From assembly GCF_003172875.1 (NCBI RefSeq), contig NZ_QGKM01000001.1:1-64000 (forward strand): DNA of 64,000 bases. The letters run 5' to 3'. The notes below the pieces were generated by a model. It was not told where the DNA came from. It saw only the letters and a list, made by a program, of their open reading frames with translations, and did no database searches. Position 1 is the stretch's first letter, and the number at the start of each line of letters is the position of its first letter. The stretch comes from Leucothrix pacifica. GTDB taxonomy: Bacteria > Pseudomonadota > Gammaproteobacteria > Thiotrichales > Thiotrichaceae. Below, one piece after another: positions 52,580 to 61,176 of this stretch. A program made the translations under genes and the position numbers.

Positions 52580-52608
52580 AACATAACAGGTTAAGTATTT
52601 TTCGTCAA
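52580..52608 (-). promoter_or_regulatory. hpaE promoter with candidate HpaR operator
   Basis: On the - strand: -35 TTGACG (52603-52608), a 17-bp spacer, -10 TATGTT (52580-52585). The dyad ATAACAGGTTAA (52583-52594) overlaps the -10. The same half-sites recur at 52709-52720 by the hpaG-side promoter. Confidence 0.65.
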
Positions 52609-52700
52609 TTTATCACTTCGGTAAAATCAACCCCCATGAAATAGAGAGATAATCTGCTTTGAAATACTCATGCGTAAGTTATCTTTGCACAATAGAACAC

Positions 52701-52727
52701 TTTACAATTTAACACGTTAACTATAAT
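52701..52727 (+). promoter_or_regulatory. hpaG-side promoter with candidate HpaR operator
   Basis: A consensus -10 TATAAT (52722-52727) follows a -35-like TTTACA (52701-52706), spacer 15. Between them is the dyad TTAACACGTTAA (52709-52720). A MarR-type dimer bound here would block the polymerase. Confidence 0.62.
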
Positions 52728-52765
52728 CTGACCGTAATTCTTAAGACTCTACAGGATGGAAAAGC

Positions 52766-53632
52766 ATGCGTTTCATTACTTATCAAAAAGCAGATGTTGT
52801 TAGTTGGGGAGCGGTTGTTGAAACTGGCAATGGCCAGTTAACAGTGGCGGATTTAAGTAACAAAGCAGATTCACTAAAAGCGGCCATTGAGCAGGATCTG
52901 TTAAATGATCTAACCATTGATGAAAGCATCGCTACGTTGGCATTGGATGATGTCACACTCCTCCCTCCGATCACCACACCTGAAAAAATCATCTGCATCG
53001 GCGTGAACTATGCGAATCGTAATGCAGAATATAAAGATGGCTCGGAAGCACCCAAATTTCCCAGTGTATTTATGCGGACTCCGGATTCACTAACTGGTCA
53101 TAATCTGCCTTTGATTCGCCCGCCCGAGTCACACCAACTGGACTATGAAGGTGAGATCGTAGTGGTGATTGGTAAAGGTGGGCGCCGCATTAAAGAAGAA
53201 GATGCCTACAGTCATATCGCGGGTTTGACCATTATGAATGAAGGCACGCTGCGTGACTGGGTGCGTCATGCAAAATTCAATGTGACGCAGGGTAAAAACT
53301 TTGTGCACTCAGGTTCTGTTGGCCCTTGGATGGTAAGTGCTGATGAGTTTACAGCCGCAGATTATGAAGATATGCGAGTGACCACTACCGTTAATGGCGA
53401 GGTTCGCCAAAATGACACAACGGCTAGCATGATGTTCCCTATTGCTTATATCATCAGTTACCTGTCACAGTTCTATCAATTGAAGGCCGGTGATATCATT
53501 GCGACAGGGACACCTAATGGTGCCGGTGCACGTTTTGATCCACCGAAATATCTGGCACCGGGTGACATTGTAGAAGTTGATGTAGAAGGTGTCGGTAAAC
53601 TCAGCAACGGCATCGCAGACGAGGTATTGTAA
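52766..53632 (+). CDS. hpaG: fumarylacetoacetate-hydrolase-family protein, HpaG-like
   Basis: A 288-residue FAH-superfamily protein. The metal ligands are in LDYEGEIVVVIGK (E-x-E) and the substrate loop in ICIGVNYANRNAEY; TGTPNGAGARF is the family C-terminal motif. In hpa clusters this family performs decarboxylation of 5-oxopent-3-ene-1,2,5-tricarboxylate (HpaG). The E. coli HpaG is a two-domain fusion of about 430 residues; this is a single-domain form, so it must do the job alone or as a dimer. It is divergent from hpaE and 3 bp upstream of hpaR. Confidence 0.85.
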   Translation: MRFITYQKADVVSWGAVVETGNGQLTVADLSNKADSLKAAIEQDLLNDLTIDESIATLALDDVTLLPPITTPEKIICIGVNYANRNAEYKDGSEAPKFPSVFMRTPDSLTGHNLPLIRPPESHQLDYEGEIVVVIGKGGRRIKEEDAYSHIAGLTIMNEGTLRDWVRHAKFNVTQGKNFVHSGSVGPWMVSADEFTAADYEDMRVTTTVNGEVRQNDTTASMMFPIAYIISYLSQFYQLKAGDIIATGTPNGAGARFDPPKYLAPGDIVEVDVEGVGKLSNGIADEVL

Positions 53633-53635
53633 TCC

Positions 53636-54073
53636 ATGCGCGAGTTTGAACGCTCACTACCAATGTCTTTGCTAAAAGCACGCGAGTCGGTGATGAAGAA
53701 ATTCATCCCGCACTTGCGTGAGCATGACCTGTCACCGCAACAGTGGCGGGTTTTGCGGGCTTTGTATGAAACCGAAGGCTTAGAAATGTCAGCCTTGTCT
53801 GAGCAATGTTTCCTGCTGATGCCAAGCTTATCCCGGATTGTACAAAACCTGGAGTCACGACAATTAATCAGTCGCCGAACCTCAGATATTGACCAGCGCC
53901 GCTCAATTATTTCACTGGCAAAGGAAGGGATCAGACTGGTGAAAATTATCGCGCCAGAATCAGAGGCCAGATATGCCCATATCACTGAAACTTTCGGCTA
54001 CGGCAAACTGGAATTACTCTACGAACTACTCGATGAATTAGTGGTAAAGCTGGAAGCTGAAGAAAAAAACTAA
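53636..54073 (+). CDS. hpaR: HpaR, MarR-family repressor of the hpa genes
   Basis: A 145-residue MarR-type regulator. The opening FERSLPMSLLKARESVMKKF and SPQQWRVLRALYE are typical for HpaR, and the wing is SDIDQRRSIISL. HpaR represses homoprotocatechuate genes and is relieved by the aromatic acid. Cotranscription with hpaG and the paired dyads at 52583-52594 and 52709-52720 fit control of both directions. The 190 bp after it hold nothing clear. Confidence 0.92.
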   Translation: MREFERSLPMSLLKARESVMKKFIPHLREHDLSPQQWRVLRALYETEGLEMSALSEQCFLLMPSLSRIVQNLESRQLISRRTSDIDQRRSIISLAKEGIRLVKIIAPESEARYAHITETFGYGKLELLYELLDELVVKLEAEEKN

Positions 54074-54263
54074 CCACAACGCCCCCCAGACTCAAACCCG
54101 ACTACTCAGTCTATCAACAGCCCTGCAAACCGACAGCTCGTCAGTTACCACCTTAGAAGCTGCCCCATCCATCTAATAGCGATAGGGATTCCCTGCCTTT
54201 CAGGCTAGACTGAACCAAACTCCATATACTGACTATCACAATAAGAAATAAAGTATTCCCCGT

Positions 54264-56756
54264 ATGCATAAAGCGTTTCTGCTCATTCTATTACTACTCA
54301 GTTCGTTGACGACCCTAGTGTCTGCGAATGAATTAGTATTAGACTTAGACCAGAAAGTTGACGCTCAGGTACTGCCCCACAGCCGTTATCATGTCGACAC
54401 AACCGGCTCTTTAACACTTAGCAATATCAAACGCTTAGGCGATCATGAGTGGGAAAAATTCAGTGGTAAACAGTTTGGCCGGGGCTTTATGAGCAGCCCG
54501 CTGTGGATAAAAACAACCCTGAGGACGGTAGGTCAAACTGAGCGTGAAATCGTGCTACAGACTCATCAGGTTATGGATCATATGCAACTTGAGGTCACCA
54601 CCGAAGGAGGCGCAACCCAGTACTTTAAGCTTGGCAGGGGAACTGCACCGGGTCCACACCACCTCAAAGGCGTCAGTAATCTCAATCATGCGGTTATCCA
54701 TTTACAGCCTGACAAACGCTATTCAATTCTGCTTGGCATAGACAGTGACAACCCGGTGGTCGGAGGATTTCGTGTTACTGACAGCAACACACTATCACAA
54801 GAAGTACAGAAACAGACCCAATGGATCACTACGTTTCTCCTGCTAATTTTGCTGTTGTCTTTCTATAACTTCGTTATTTATCTGTCCACACTCAATAAAG
54901 CATTTTTGTTTCATGTTTGCTATGTCGCCTGTATCACAAGCTACTTACTCAATGATTATGGTTATCTATCAAACTGGTTAGGCATCTATGATGTATTTAT
55001 CCTTCAAAAGCTAACGGCGTTTAGCTTAGTCGGCGCATACCTATCGATCGTGTACTTCTTCGACACAATGAATGAAGTCAATGCGGAGTCAGTCATCATT
55101 TCAAGAATCAATAAACTCTTGATTTCAGGTGGTTACTTACTACTACTATTGACCTTCATTCTGCCTTACGAGTATGTGATACGCATGCTGTCCGCACAGG
55201 TGCTGATTGCTGTGGCTGCCGGCATATTTAATTCCATTTATCGTGAAAAACACTTTGGTAAGAGCGACCAGACACATCAGCGCATTCTGAGAGTGCTTCT
55301 CATAACATTAGCCCCTTCTGTCACTCTGTATATGCTGAATCGTTTAGGCGTCATTGATGTTGCCTGGCACAACGACTTTATTCTGTTCATGTCCACATTT
55401 GTGGAAGTGGTATTAGTGTCATTGATTCTGTTTGTAGCGGTTCGCCAAAGCAAAGATGATTTTAAGAAAGAACTCTTCTTCAACTCGGTTTCCAATCTTC
55501 CAAATGGCCGTGCACTTCAGTCACATTTTGAGGAGAGTAGTGCACACAGCAAACAAACCCTGATTCAAATCTGGATCTCAGGGCTCGATAAGCTGGAAGT
55601 GGCATTTGGTTCGGATGTTTATAAGCACTTTATTAGTGAAATAAAATTACAAATACAGAGGCGTTTGCAGCACAATGCTTTGCTGATTCCATTGGCGGAT
55701 AAACAGCTAGGCTCATTTCCTTTATTTCATACTGACAAAAATATATTCACACTGCTGTGTAAGTCTCTTGATGCAAATACCCGGCATGAACTTCAGAAAC
55801 AAATCTCGCAGAGCATTGAGTCGATTGGACGGTCTCATCACAAGAGCTTACAGTTTAATCTGGTCATCGGTGCGCACGACTACATTTACGATGTAAACGA
55901 CTTTGAAACCGTGGTGAAAAACAGCCTGCTCGCGCTATCCTACGGCATCAAAAATAATAAAAAATTCAAGTACTACAACCCGCAAATTGGTTTTGACGAG
56001 CAGAAGCGTGTCACTCTGGTTAATGGCTTTACCGAGTCGTTAAACAACAATGAGTTTTACCTGTTATGGCAGCCTCAGTATCGAACTAGAGATAAAAAAC
56101 TATCTGGGGTAGAGGTACTGACACGCTGGCACCACCCGCAATACGGGACAATTTCTCCGGAAGAATTCATTACCACACTAGAGCAGTCACAGCGGATTTG
56201 TGATTTGTCTCAATGGGTGATTGGTGAGGTTTTTAACCAGCTTCCATTACTCCACGAGAAGCATCCCGGGCTGGAAGTCTCAATTAATTTATCGCCGCAG
56301 GATCTGATGGATGATCGCTTGGTTCATTACATCGATAGTCTGAGTGATCAGTTCGCGCAGTACTGCGAGTTTGTGACACTGGAAATTACCGAATCATTGC
56401 TCATCGATGACTATTCTCGTGTGTTGAGCACTATTGAAGACCTTAAGAAACGTGGATTTAAAATTTCCATTGACGATTTTGGTTCGGGTTATGCCTCATT
56501 CGCTTACTTACAGAAACTGCCAGCTAATGAGTTAAAAATCGATAAGAGCTACACCGACCTGTACCGTGAGCAGACCACCTACGCCATTCTTGAAACCATC
56601 ATTGAGCTTGCCAAACGCCTTGATATGCGGATTGTGGTCGAAGGTATCGAGCACCAGCAGCAGATTGATTTATTTACCAACCTTGGGGCTGAACGCTTGC
56701 AAGGCTGGATGCTGGATAAGCCTATGTCATTGCAGTCCTTAATGAGTAAAACCTGA
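54264..56756 (+). CDS. 7TM-DISM / degenerate GGDEF / EAL cyclic-di-GMP enzyme
   Basis: An 830-residue membrane protein. Order: signal peptide (1-22), extracellular DISMED2-like beta domain (about 30-165), seven helices (about 185-395), a GGDEF-like fold without the GGDEF motif (about 410-560), and an EAL domain (about 580-825). The EAL site keeps the glutamate (GVEVLTRWHHP), EITESLL, IDDFGSGYASF, the lysine in ELKIDKSY and the glutamate in VVEGIEH. It is therefore likely a c-di-GMP phosphodiesterase, with no cyclase activity. It probably senses a periplasmic carbohydrate-like ligand (inference). Confidence 0.92.
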   Translation: MHKAFLLILLLLSSLTTLVSANELVLDLDQKVDAQVLPHSRYHVDTTGSLTLSNIKRLGDHEWEKFSGKQFGRGFMSSPLWIKTTLRTVGQTEREIVLQTHQVMDHMQLEVTTEGGATQYFKLGRGTAPGPHHLKGVSNLNHAVIHLQPDKRYSILLGIDSDNPVVGGFRVTDSNTLSQEVQKQTQWITTFLLLILLLSFYNFVIYLSTLNKAFLFHVCYVACITSYLLNDYGYLSNWLGIYDVFILQKLTAFSLVGAYLSIVYFFDTMNEVNAESVIISRINKLLISGGYLLLLLTFILPYEYVIRMLSAQVLIAVAAGIFNSIYREKHFGKSDQTHQRILRVLLITLAPSVTLYMLNRLGVIDVAWHNDFILFMSTFVEVVLVSLILFVAVRQSKDDFKKELFFNSVSNLPNGRALQSHFEESSAHSKQTLIQIWISGLDKLEVAFGSDVYKHFISEIKLQIQRRLQHNALLIPLADKQLGSFPLFHTDKNIFTLLCKSLDANTRHELQKQISQSIESIGRSHHKSLQFNLVIGAHDYIYDVNDFETVVKNSLLALSYGIKNNKKFKYYNPQIGFDEQKRVTLVNGFTESLNNNEFYLLWQPQYRTRDKKLSGVEVLTRWHHPQYGTISPEEFITTLEQSQRICDLSQWVIGEVFNQLPLLHEKHPGLEVSINLSPQDLMDDRLVHYIDSLSDQFAQYCEFVTLEITESLLIDDYSRVLSTIEDLKKRGFKISIDDFGSGYASFAYLQKLPANELKIDKSYTDLYREQTTYAILETIIELAKRLDMRIVVEGIEHQQQIDLFTNLGAERLQGWMLDKPMSLQSLMSKT

Positions 56757-56859
56757 CATAAGGATTTTGCAGCTGATGGAGTAGTAATTGTTGAAAACAT
56801 AATACGCCTAAAACCCGATAACTCGCCTACAATAGTTTTTTGCCCAATGGCCGAAGACT

Positions 56860-58059
56860 ATGAAAAACCTCCTCGCAACATTCCGCTCAGGTAGCTGGCG
56901 CCAACCCTCAACCATGCTTTATATCATGGCTGCTGCCATGCCTTTTTCATTTGGCGTTTGGTCCGCACTCATCAATAATTTTGCCATTGAGCAAGCAGCT
57001 TTTACCGGCGCTGACATGGGTGCGCTACAAAGCTTACGCGAAGTCCCGGGCTTCCTCTCCTTTACGGTGATATTCCTGCTGATCATCTTCAGGGAGCAAA
57101 CCCTAGCCGTTGTTGCTTTGCTGGTGATGGGCTTTGGTGTCGTGATTACCGGCATGTTACCCAGCTTCTGGGGGCTGTGTATTACCACGTTGATCATGTC
57201 GATTGGCTTCCACTATTTTGAAGCCGTCAATCAGTCACTACAGCTACAGTGGTTAGATAAAAAAGAAGCCCCCGAAATGCTGGGTAAGCTGATTTCAGTG
57301 GGTGCTATGTCTTCTTTATTAGCCTACAGCATGGTGTATATCGCACTGGAATACACCGGTGCATCCATGATGAGCGTGTATATTATTGGTGGCGGAGTGA
57401 CCATGTTGCTGGCTGTATTCGCCTGGACTCAGTTCCCGCACTTCCCCGCTAAAGTGGAGCAAAATAAACACTTGGTCCTACGCAAACGCTATTGGCTGTA
57501 TTACGTATTAGTGTTTATGAGCGGCTCACGCAGACAAATTTTCGTGGTGTTCGCTGGCTTCCTGATGGTCGAAAAGTTCGGATTCACCGCCTCGCAGATT
57601 GCGCTGATGTTCCTAGCCAATATGGTCGCCAATATTTATATAGCCCCTAAAATCGGTCGACTTATCAGCTATATCGGTGAACGCAGAACGCTGACCATCG
57701 AATACATCGGATTAATACTGGTGTTCGTGGGATACGCAGTCGTGGAATCTGCCGCTTGGGCAGTGGCACTCTATATTCTGGATCACCTGTTTTTTGCCAT
57801 GGCCATCGCCATGAAAACTTACTTCCAGAAAATTGCTTCACCCGCCGATATTGCACCCACCGCCGGAATCTCCTTTACCATCAGCCACATAGCAGCGATT
57901 GTTGTACCGATTGGTTTTGGGCTGATCTGGCTTCACTCGCCCTCAATCGTTTTTTACGCAGGCGCGGGGATGGCGGCAATTTCATTAGTATTAGCGAGAA
58001 TGGTGCCGGAGAATCCTGCTGAAGGTGCTGAAACACGGTTCGTTGTCGCTCGAAGTTAA
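56860..58059 (+). CDS. MFS transporter
   Basis: A 399-residue polytopic protein with about 12 predicted helices and a central cytoplasmic loop (WTQFPHFPAKVEQNKHLVLRKRYW). It fits the major facilitator superfamily by size and topology, with a weak GxLxDxxGRR-type segment. The substrate is unknown. It is single and has no clear partner. Confidence 0.82.
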   Translation: MKNLLATFRSGSWRQPSTMLYIMAAAMPFSFGVWSALINNFAIEQAAFTGADMGALQSLREVPGFLSFTVIFLLIIFREQTLAVVALLVMGFGVVITGMLPSFWGLCITTLIMSIGFHYFEAVNQSLQLQWLDKKEAPEMLGKLISVGAMSSLLAYSMVYIALEYTGASMMSVYIIGGGVTMLLAVFAWTQFPHFPAKVEQNKHLVLRKRYWLYYVLVFMSGSRRQIFVVFAGFLMVEKFGFTASQIALMFLANMVANIYIAPKIGRLISYIGERRTLTIEYIGLILVFVGYAVVESAAWAVALYILDHLFFAMAIAMKTYFQKIASPADIAPTAGISFTISHIAAIVVPIGFGLIWLHSPSIVFYAGAGMAAISLVLARMVPENPAEGAETRFVVARS

Positions 58060-58081
58060 TCGCTGTTTCTGACTACTATTT

Positions 58082-58153
58082 CAAGCTACAAGCAATATTT
58101 ATATCTGCCGCTCCGCTCTTGGCACAGCTGATATTTGCTTTGTTTTTAGCTTG
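58082..58153 (+). terminator. long imperfect hairpin after the MFS gene
   Basis: Stems: CAAGCTA/TAGCTTG, AGCAA/TTGCT, ATATC/GATAT and GCC/GGC, collinear but with bulges, between 58082 and 58153. The T-run (58143-58147) sits inside the right arm. It may act as a terminator or RNA-stability element; the rest of 58060-58276 shows nothing firm. Confidence 0.4.
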
Positions 58154-58276
58154 TAATAAGTAAAATTAATCTATGCCTAAATTTGATTTATACATCTATT
58201 ATTATCATTTTAATAGATACAAATAACTAAGTAGTATCTGCTTTATCGATTAATATTCGTTTCCGGAAGCAGATTT

Positions 58277-58909
58277 ATGGCTATTGATATAAAACAACTC
58301 GACTCATTAGTTGCGGGAAAAGCGCCTCAGGAAATTATTCAACAAGCGCTTGAAGCCAATGATAATGCGTTTATCACCACCAACTTTGGCCCTTACTCAA
58401 GTGTCTTGCTGCACATGCTCACGCAAGTTAAACCGGATATTCCGGTCGTGTGGATCGACTCAGGCCTGAATAAACCTGAAACCTATGAATTCGCCGAAAC
58501 AACCATCGAAGAGCTAGATCTGAATATCAAAATCTATACGCCAAGAATCACAGCAGCACGCTTAGAAGCCGTGATGGGTGGAATACCTGGCCTCAATGAA
58601 TCACGTCACGAAGACTTTACCGAACAATTCAAACTAGAGCCCTTCAAACGCGCCATGAAGGAACACCAAGGCAGCACTTGGTTTAGCGCTGTTAGACGCG
58701 AGCAAACCAAAGTCCGCGCCTCAATGGATTATGTGTCAGCAGGGCCATTTGGCTTAAGCAAAGTCGCCCCACTACTAGACTGGACGCAAGACGATATGGA
58801 GCAGTACATCGATGCATTCGACCTGCCCAATGAAACCGAATACTTCGACCCCACCAAAGCACAAGCCCACCGTGAATGTGGACTACACACACTGGCCGTA
58901 GAACATTAA
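58277..58909 (+). CDS. cysH: phosphoadenylylsulfate reductase family protein
   Basis: A 210-residue member of the PAPS/APS reductase family. The PP-loop region is ITTNFGPYSSVLLHML, VVWIDSGLNKPETYEF is the family strand-loop, and the catalytic cysteine is in the C-terminal RECGLH motif. The CC-x-CxxC cluster cysteines of APS reductases are missing, so the PAPS-type is expected: it reduces PAPS to sulfite with thioredoxin or glutaredoxin. It is shorter than E. coli CysH (about 244). The next gene encodes a redox protein, a natural partner. Confidence 0.85.
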   Translation: MAIDIKQLDSLVAGKAPQEIIQQALEANDNAFITTNFGPYSSVLLHMLTQVKPDIPVVWIDSGLNKPETYEFAETTIEELDLNIKIYTPRITAARLEAVMGGIPGLNESRHEDFTEQFKLEPFKRAMKEHQGSTWFSAVRREQTKVRASMDYVSAGPFGLSKVAPLLDWTQDDMEQYIDAFDLPNETEYFDPTKAQAHRECGLHTLAVEH

Positions 58910-58930
58910 TAACAAAAAGGAATACCGACA

Positions 58931-59221
58931 ATGACACACGTAACCTTTGTAAAAAAGAAACTCGCCAACGGTGATTGGTGCCCGAAGTGTAACGACGTAG
59001 CAGCGCGTTTGGAAAAAGATAATACCGCGCAATTTATCGACCAGACAGTGGTTGCTGACGTCAATGATCCCGAGTCAGAAGGCTTGAAACTGGCCAGTGA
59101 ATATCAAATGGAACGTGCGCCATTCTTTGTGGTAAAAGACACTGCCACTGATAGCGTTGAAGTGTTTGATGTGTATTTTAAGTTTAAACGACATATGCAG
59201 CGCGTCGCTAAAACAGCCTGA
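58931..59221 (+). CDS. thioredoxin/glutaredoxin-fold protein with CPKC motif
   Basis: A 96-residue protein with the redox motif WCPKC near residue 17, followed by a thioredoxin-like fold with the cis-proline in ERAPFFVV. It most resembles glutaredoxin-like small proteins. It lies 21 bp after the PAPS reductase gene on the same strand and could be its dedicated electron donor. The rest of the chain is not diagnostic. Confidence 0.78.
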   Translation: MTHVTFVKKKLANGDWCPKCNDVAARLEKDNTAQFIDQTVVADVNDPESEGLKLASEYQMERAPFFVVKDTATDSVEVFDVYFKFKRHMQRVAKTA

Positions 59222-59234
59222 ACCACACACCTAA

Positions 59235-59269
59235 CACAAGCCCAAGAGCATCAATGTGTTGGGCTTGTG
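59235..59269. terminator. bidirectional terminator
   Basis: CACAAGCCCAA (59235-59245) pairs perfectly with TTGGGCTTGTG (59259-59269) around a 13-nt loop. It lies between the convergent thioredoxin-fold and ribH genes; the right side continues into ATTGAATTCCTTTTATTC. Confidence 0.8.
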
Positions 59270-59281
59270 ATTGAATTCCTT

Positions 59282-59770
59282 TTATTCAGCAGTGAGTTGT
59301 GAAACTTCGTCGCAACACGCCAGCGTTTTGTATAAAGCCTCCGCAGTCTCCACACCCTTCTCTTTCATATGCTCAGCAAAGAAGCCTTCGTGCGCGGCGT
59401 GATCATGAAAATGATGAGGCGTCAGCACCGCATAAACAATCGGCGTTTCAAACTCCATCTGCAGCTGCATAATCGAATCTAAGACCGCCTGAGCCACAAA
59501 CTCATGACGGTAAATTCCGCCGTCAGTCACCAAACCTGCCACCACAACGGCATCGTAACGACCTGTTTTTAAGCGCAGTTTAGCTTGCAGAGGAATTTCC
59601 AGACTACCCGGAACCGCCACCATATCAACCTGATCCGCCGACAACTGATACGTCGCGCTACGCTCAAGAAAATGGTTTTTCAGGTTATTGACTAAGTCAG
59701 AGTGCCAAGTGGCATGAATAAAACAGATACGTTTTTCAGACAGTGAAAACGTTGATGTTGGATTGTTCAT
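59282..59770 (-). CDS. ribH: 6,7-dimethyl-8-ribityllumazine synthase
   Basis: A 162-residue lumazine synthase, penultimate step of riboflavin synthesis. The substrate sites are ATWH, VAVPGSLEIPL and the HHFHDHAAHEGF segment, where the catalytic histidine sits. The latter is unlike the usual HFEY/HEHHHEF form and suits the RibH2-like branch. It is directly controlled by the FMN riboswitch at 59848-59985. The gene stands alone, without ribBDE neighbours. Confidence 0.92.
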   Translation of the reverse strand: MNNPTSTFSLSEKRICFIHATWHSDLVNNLKNHFLERSATYQLSADQVDMVAVPGSLEIPLQAKLRLKTGRYDAVVVAGLVTDGGIYRHEFVAQAVLDSIMQLQMEFETPIVYAVLTPHHFHDHAAHEGFFAEHMKEKGVETAEALYKTLACCDEVSQLTAE

Positions 59771-59776
59771 CGAAAT

Positions 59777-59802
59777 GATCCTTATAAAAAGTAAAAAGGA
59801 TC
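59777..59802 (-). promoter_or_regulatory. RBS-sequestering hairpin of ribH
   Basis: GATCCTT pairs with AAGGATC (59796-59802 and 59777-59783 on the - strand). The 3' arm includes AAGGA, the ribosome-binding site of ribH, 6-7 nt before its ATG. It would block translation when formed, the expected riboswitch off-state. Confidence 0.65.
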
Positions 59803-59847
59803 AGGGGAGAACAGACGGAGTCACCCAGTCCACAAGAGAATGGCTCG

Positions 59848-59985
59848 CCTATCTTCTTTCATCCGGACTCTAACCGTCGGCTCAGGAGTTACACCTGATC
59901 TGCTGACCCTGTTCGTAAACAGGCGCTCGCGGGCTGTCAAAAAATGATTCACCGCCGGTGGGGAATTTCGCCCCGCCCTGAAGAG
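59848..59985 (-). ncRNA. FMN riboswitch (RFN element)
   Basis: Read on the - strand the conserved segments appear in order: TTCAGGGCGGGGCGAAATTC, CCCACCGGCGGTGA, AGCCCGCGAGCGC, GGTCAGCAGATCAGGTG, then GAGCCGACGGTTAGAGTC and GGATGAAAGAAGATAGG. This is the canonical FMN aptamer with its P2-P6 arms. It precedes ribH by about 80 bp. FMN binding should lower ribH expression, probably by releasing or forming the RBS hairpin at 59777-59802. Confidence 0.97.
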
Positions 59986-60255
59986 AACGGAGATGTTATG
60001 TTTTTTTGTCTGACGAATCAATCTATGCAGAATCGCCCAGAGTGTTTACTATGCTCACCCACACAAAATGCAGCAATCCTTAAATATGAGCGCCACCAGC
60101 GTTGGGTATTAGGTGCAGCGAATCGATTCAAGCGCCACCACCTTACAAATACATCCGCACTTTCGAAGATGCAGCAAGCCTTGGGTGTTTGCTGCGGCAA
60201 ATCATTTCAAGCGAAGCTTGAATGAGCAAAGTAAATACCCAAGGCTTGCGGAAAC
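59986..60255. repeat. gene-free stretch with degenerate 33-bp repeats and a hairpin
   Basis: Two copies of a 33-bp sequence (60102-60134 and 60181-60213, 26 of 33 identical) both start TTGGGT and end TTCAAGCG. The second lies in a hairpin: GCAAGCCTTGGGT (60174-60186) pairs perfectly with ACCCAAGGCTTGC (60237-60249). An inner stem CATT-CAAGC/GCTTGAATG lies within. No gene is supported in this 270-bp stretch. Confidence 0.72.
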
Positions 60256-61176
60256 CTACGAAGTAGGATGAAACGGCTTCCCAATGCACGCAGGCGAATT
60301 CAACTTAATCTTATTCTGATCCCGCGAAATCAACACCAACACCAGAATTGTCACCAAATAAGGCAACATCGACATCACCTGCGACGGAATCCCAATCCCC
60401 ATCGCCTGTGCATGTAACTGCAATATCGAAATACCACCAAACAAATACGCACCCAGCAACACACGCCAAGGACGCCAGGTCGCAAACACCACCAAGGCCA
60501 GCGCTATCCAGCCACGCCCTGCACTCATGTTTTCAATCCACATCGGGGAGTAAGCCAGCGACAAATAAGCCCCCGCAATGCCCGACATCGCGCCACCAAA
60601 CAAGATAGCAAACAAACGAATGCGAACCACCGGATAGCCCATCGCATGCGCCGCATCGTGCGAATCACCCACTGCCCGCAGCACCAAACCTGCGCGACTA
60701 TACGTCAGAAACCACCACACCAAAGGCACCATTAATAAGGACACATATACCAGCACATCATGCTTGAAAAACACTTCGCCAATCAGCGGTAAGTCTGATA
60801 AAAAAGGGATCGCCACTTTTGGCAAACCGTCATAAGCAACACCGACCAAGTCCTGCCCGATCAATGCGCTCAGCCCGACACCAAAGATGGTTAATGCCAA
60901 ACCGGTTGCCACCTGACTAGCCTGAAAACCTAAGACTAACGCAGCAAAAATCAGCGATAACAAAGCTCCCGCCGCCGCACCCGCGACAACGCCAAAACTG
61001 GCACTTCCGGAAAAATGTACCGCTGCAAAACCACACACAGCACCTGCCAGAATCATGCCTTCCACACCAAGGTTCAGCACACCAGATTTCTCGGTGATCA
61101 ACTCGCCTAAAGCGGCAAATAACAGCGGCGTTGCAGCGGTGATAATGGTTAAAATCGTTGGAATTAAGATATCCAT
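60256..61176 (-). CDS. nucleoside-type ABC transporter permease 2
   Basis: A 306-residue permease with about 8-9 helices of the BPD_transp_2 type. The marks are GELITEKSGVLNLGVEGMILAGA and AVGDSHDAAHAMGYPVVRIRLFAILFGGAMSGIAGAYLSL. This family forms Nup/BmpA-type importers for nucleosides. It is the last gene of the ATPase-permease-permease operon and starts at the preceding stop. Confidence 0.93.
   Translation of the reverse strand: MDILIPTILTIITAATPLLFAALGELITEKSGVLNLGVEGMILAGAVCGFAAVHFSGSASFGVVAGAAAGALLSLIFAALVLGFQASQVATGLALTIFGVGLSALIGQDLVGVAYDGLPKVAIPFLSDLPLIGEVFFKHDVLVYVSLLMVPLVWWFLTYSRAGLVLRAVGDSHDAAHAMGYPVVRIRLFAILFGGAMSGIAGAYLSLAYSPMWIENMSAGRGWIALALVVFATWRPWRVLLGAYLFGGISILQLHAQAMGIGIPSQVMSMLPYLVTILVLVLISRDQNKIKLNSPACIGKPFHPTS

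Noticed and set aside
59944-60225. 93-codon + strand frame across the riboswitch and repeats
   Set aside because: It runs through the conserved FMN aptamer in antisense and through the hairpin repeats; no motif or ribosome-binding site supports it.
60102-60249. Integron attC-like site
   Set aside because: One end resembles GTTRRRY and the TTCAAGC segment is attC-like, but the paired R/L core boxes in the right order are missing and no integrase or cassette array is present.
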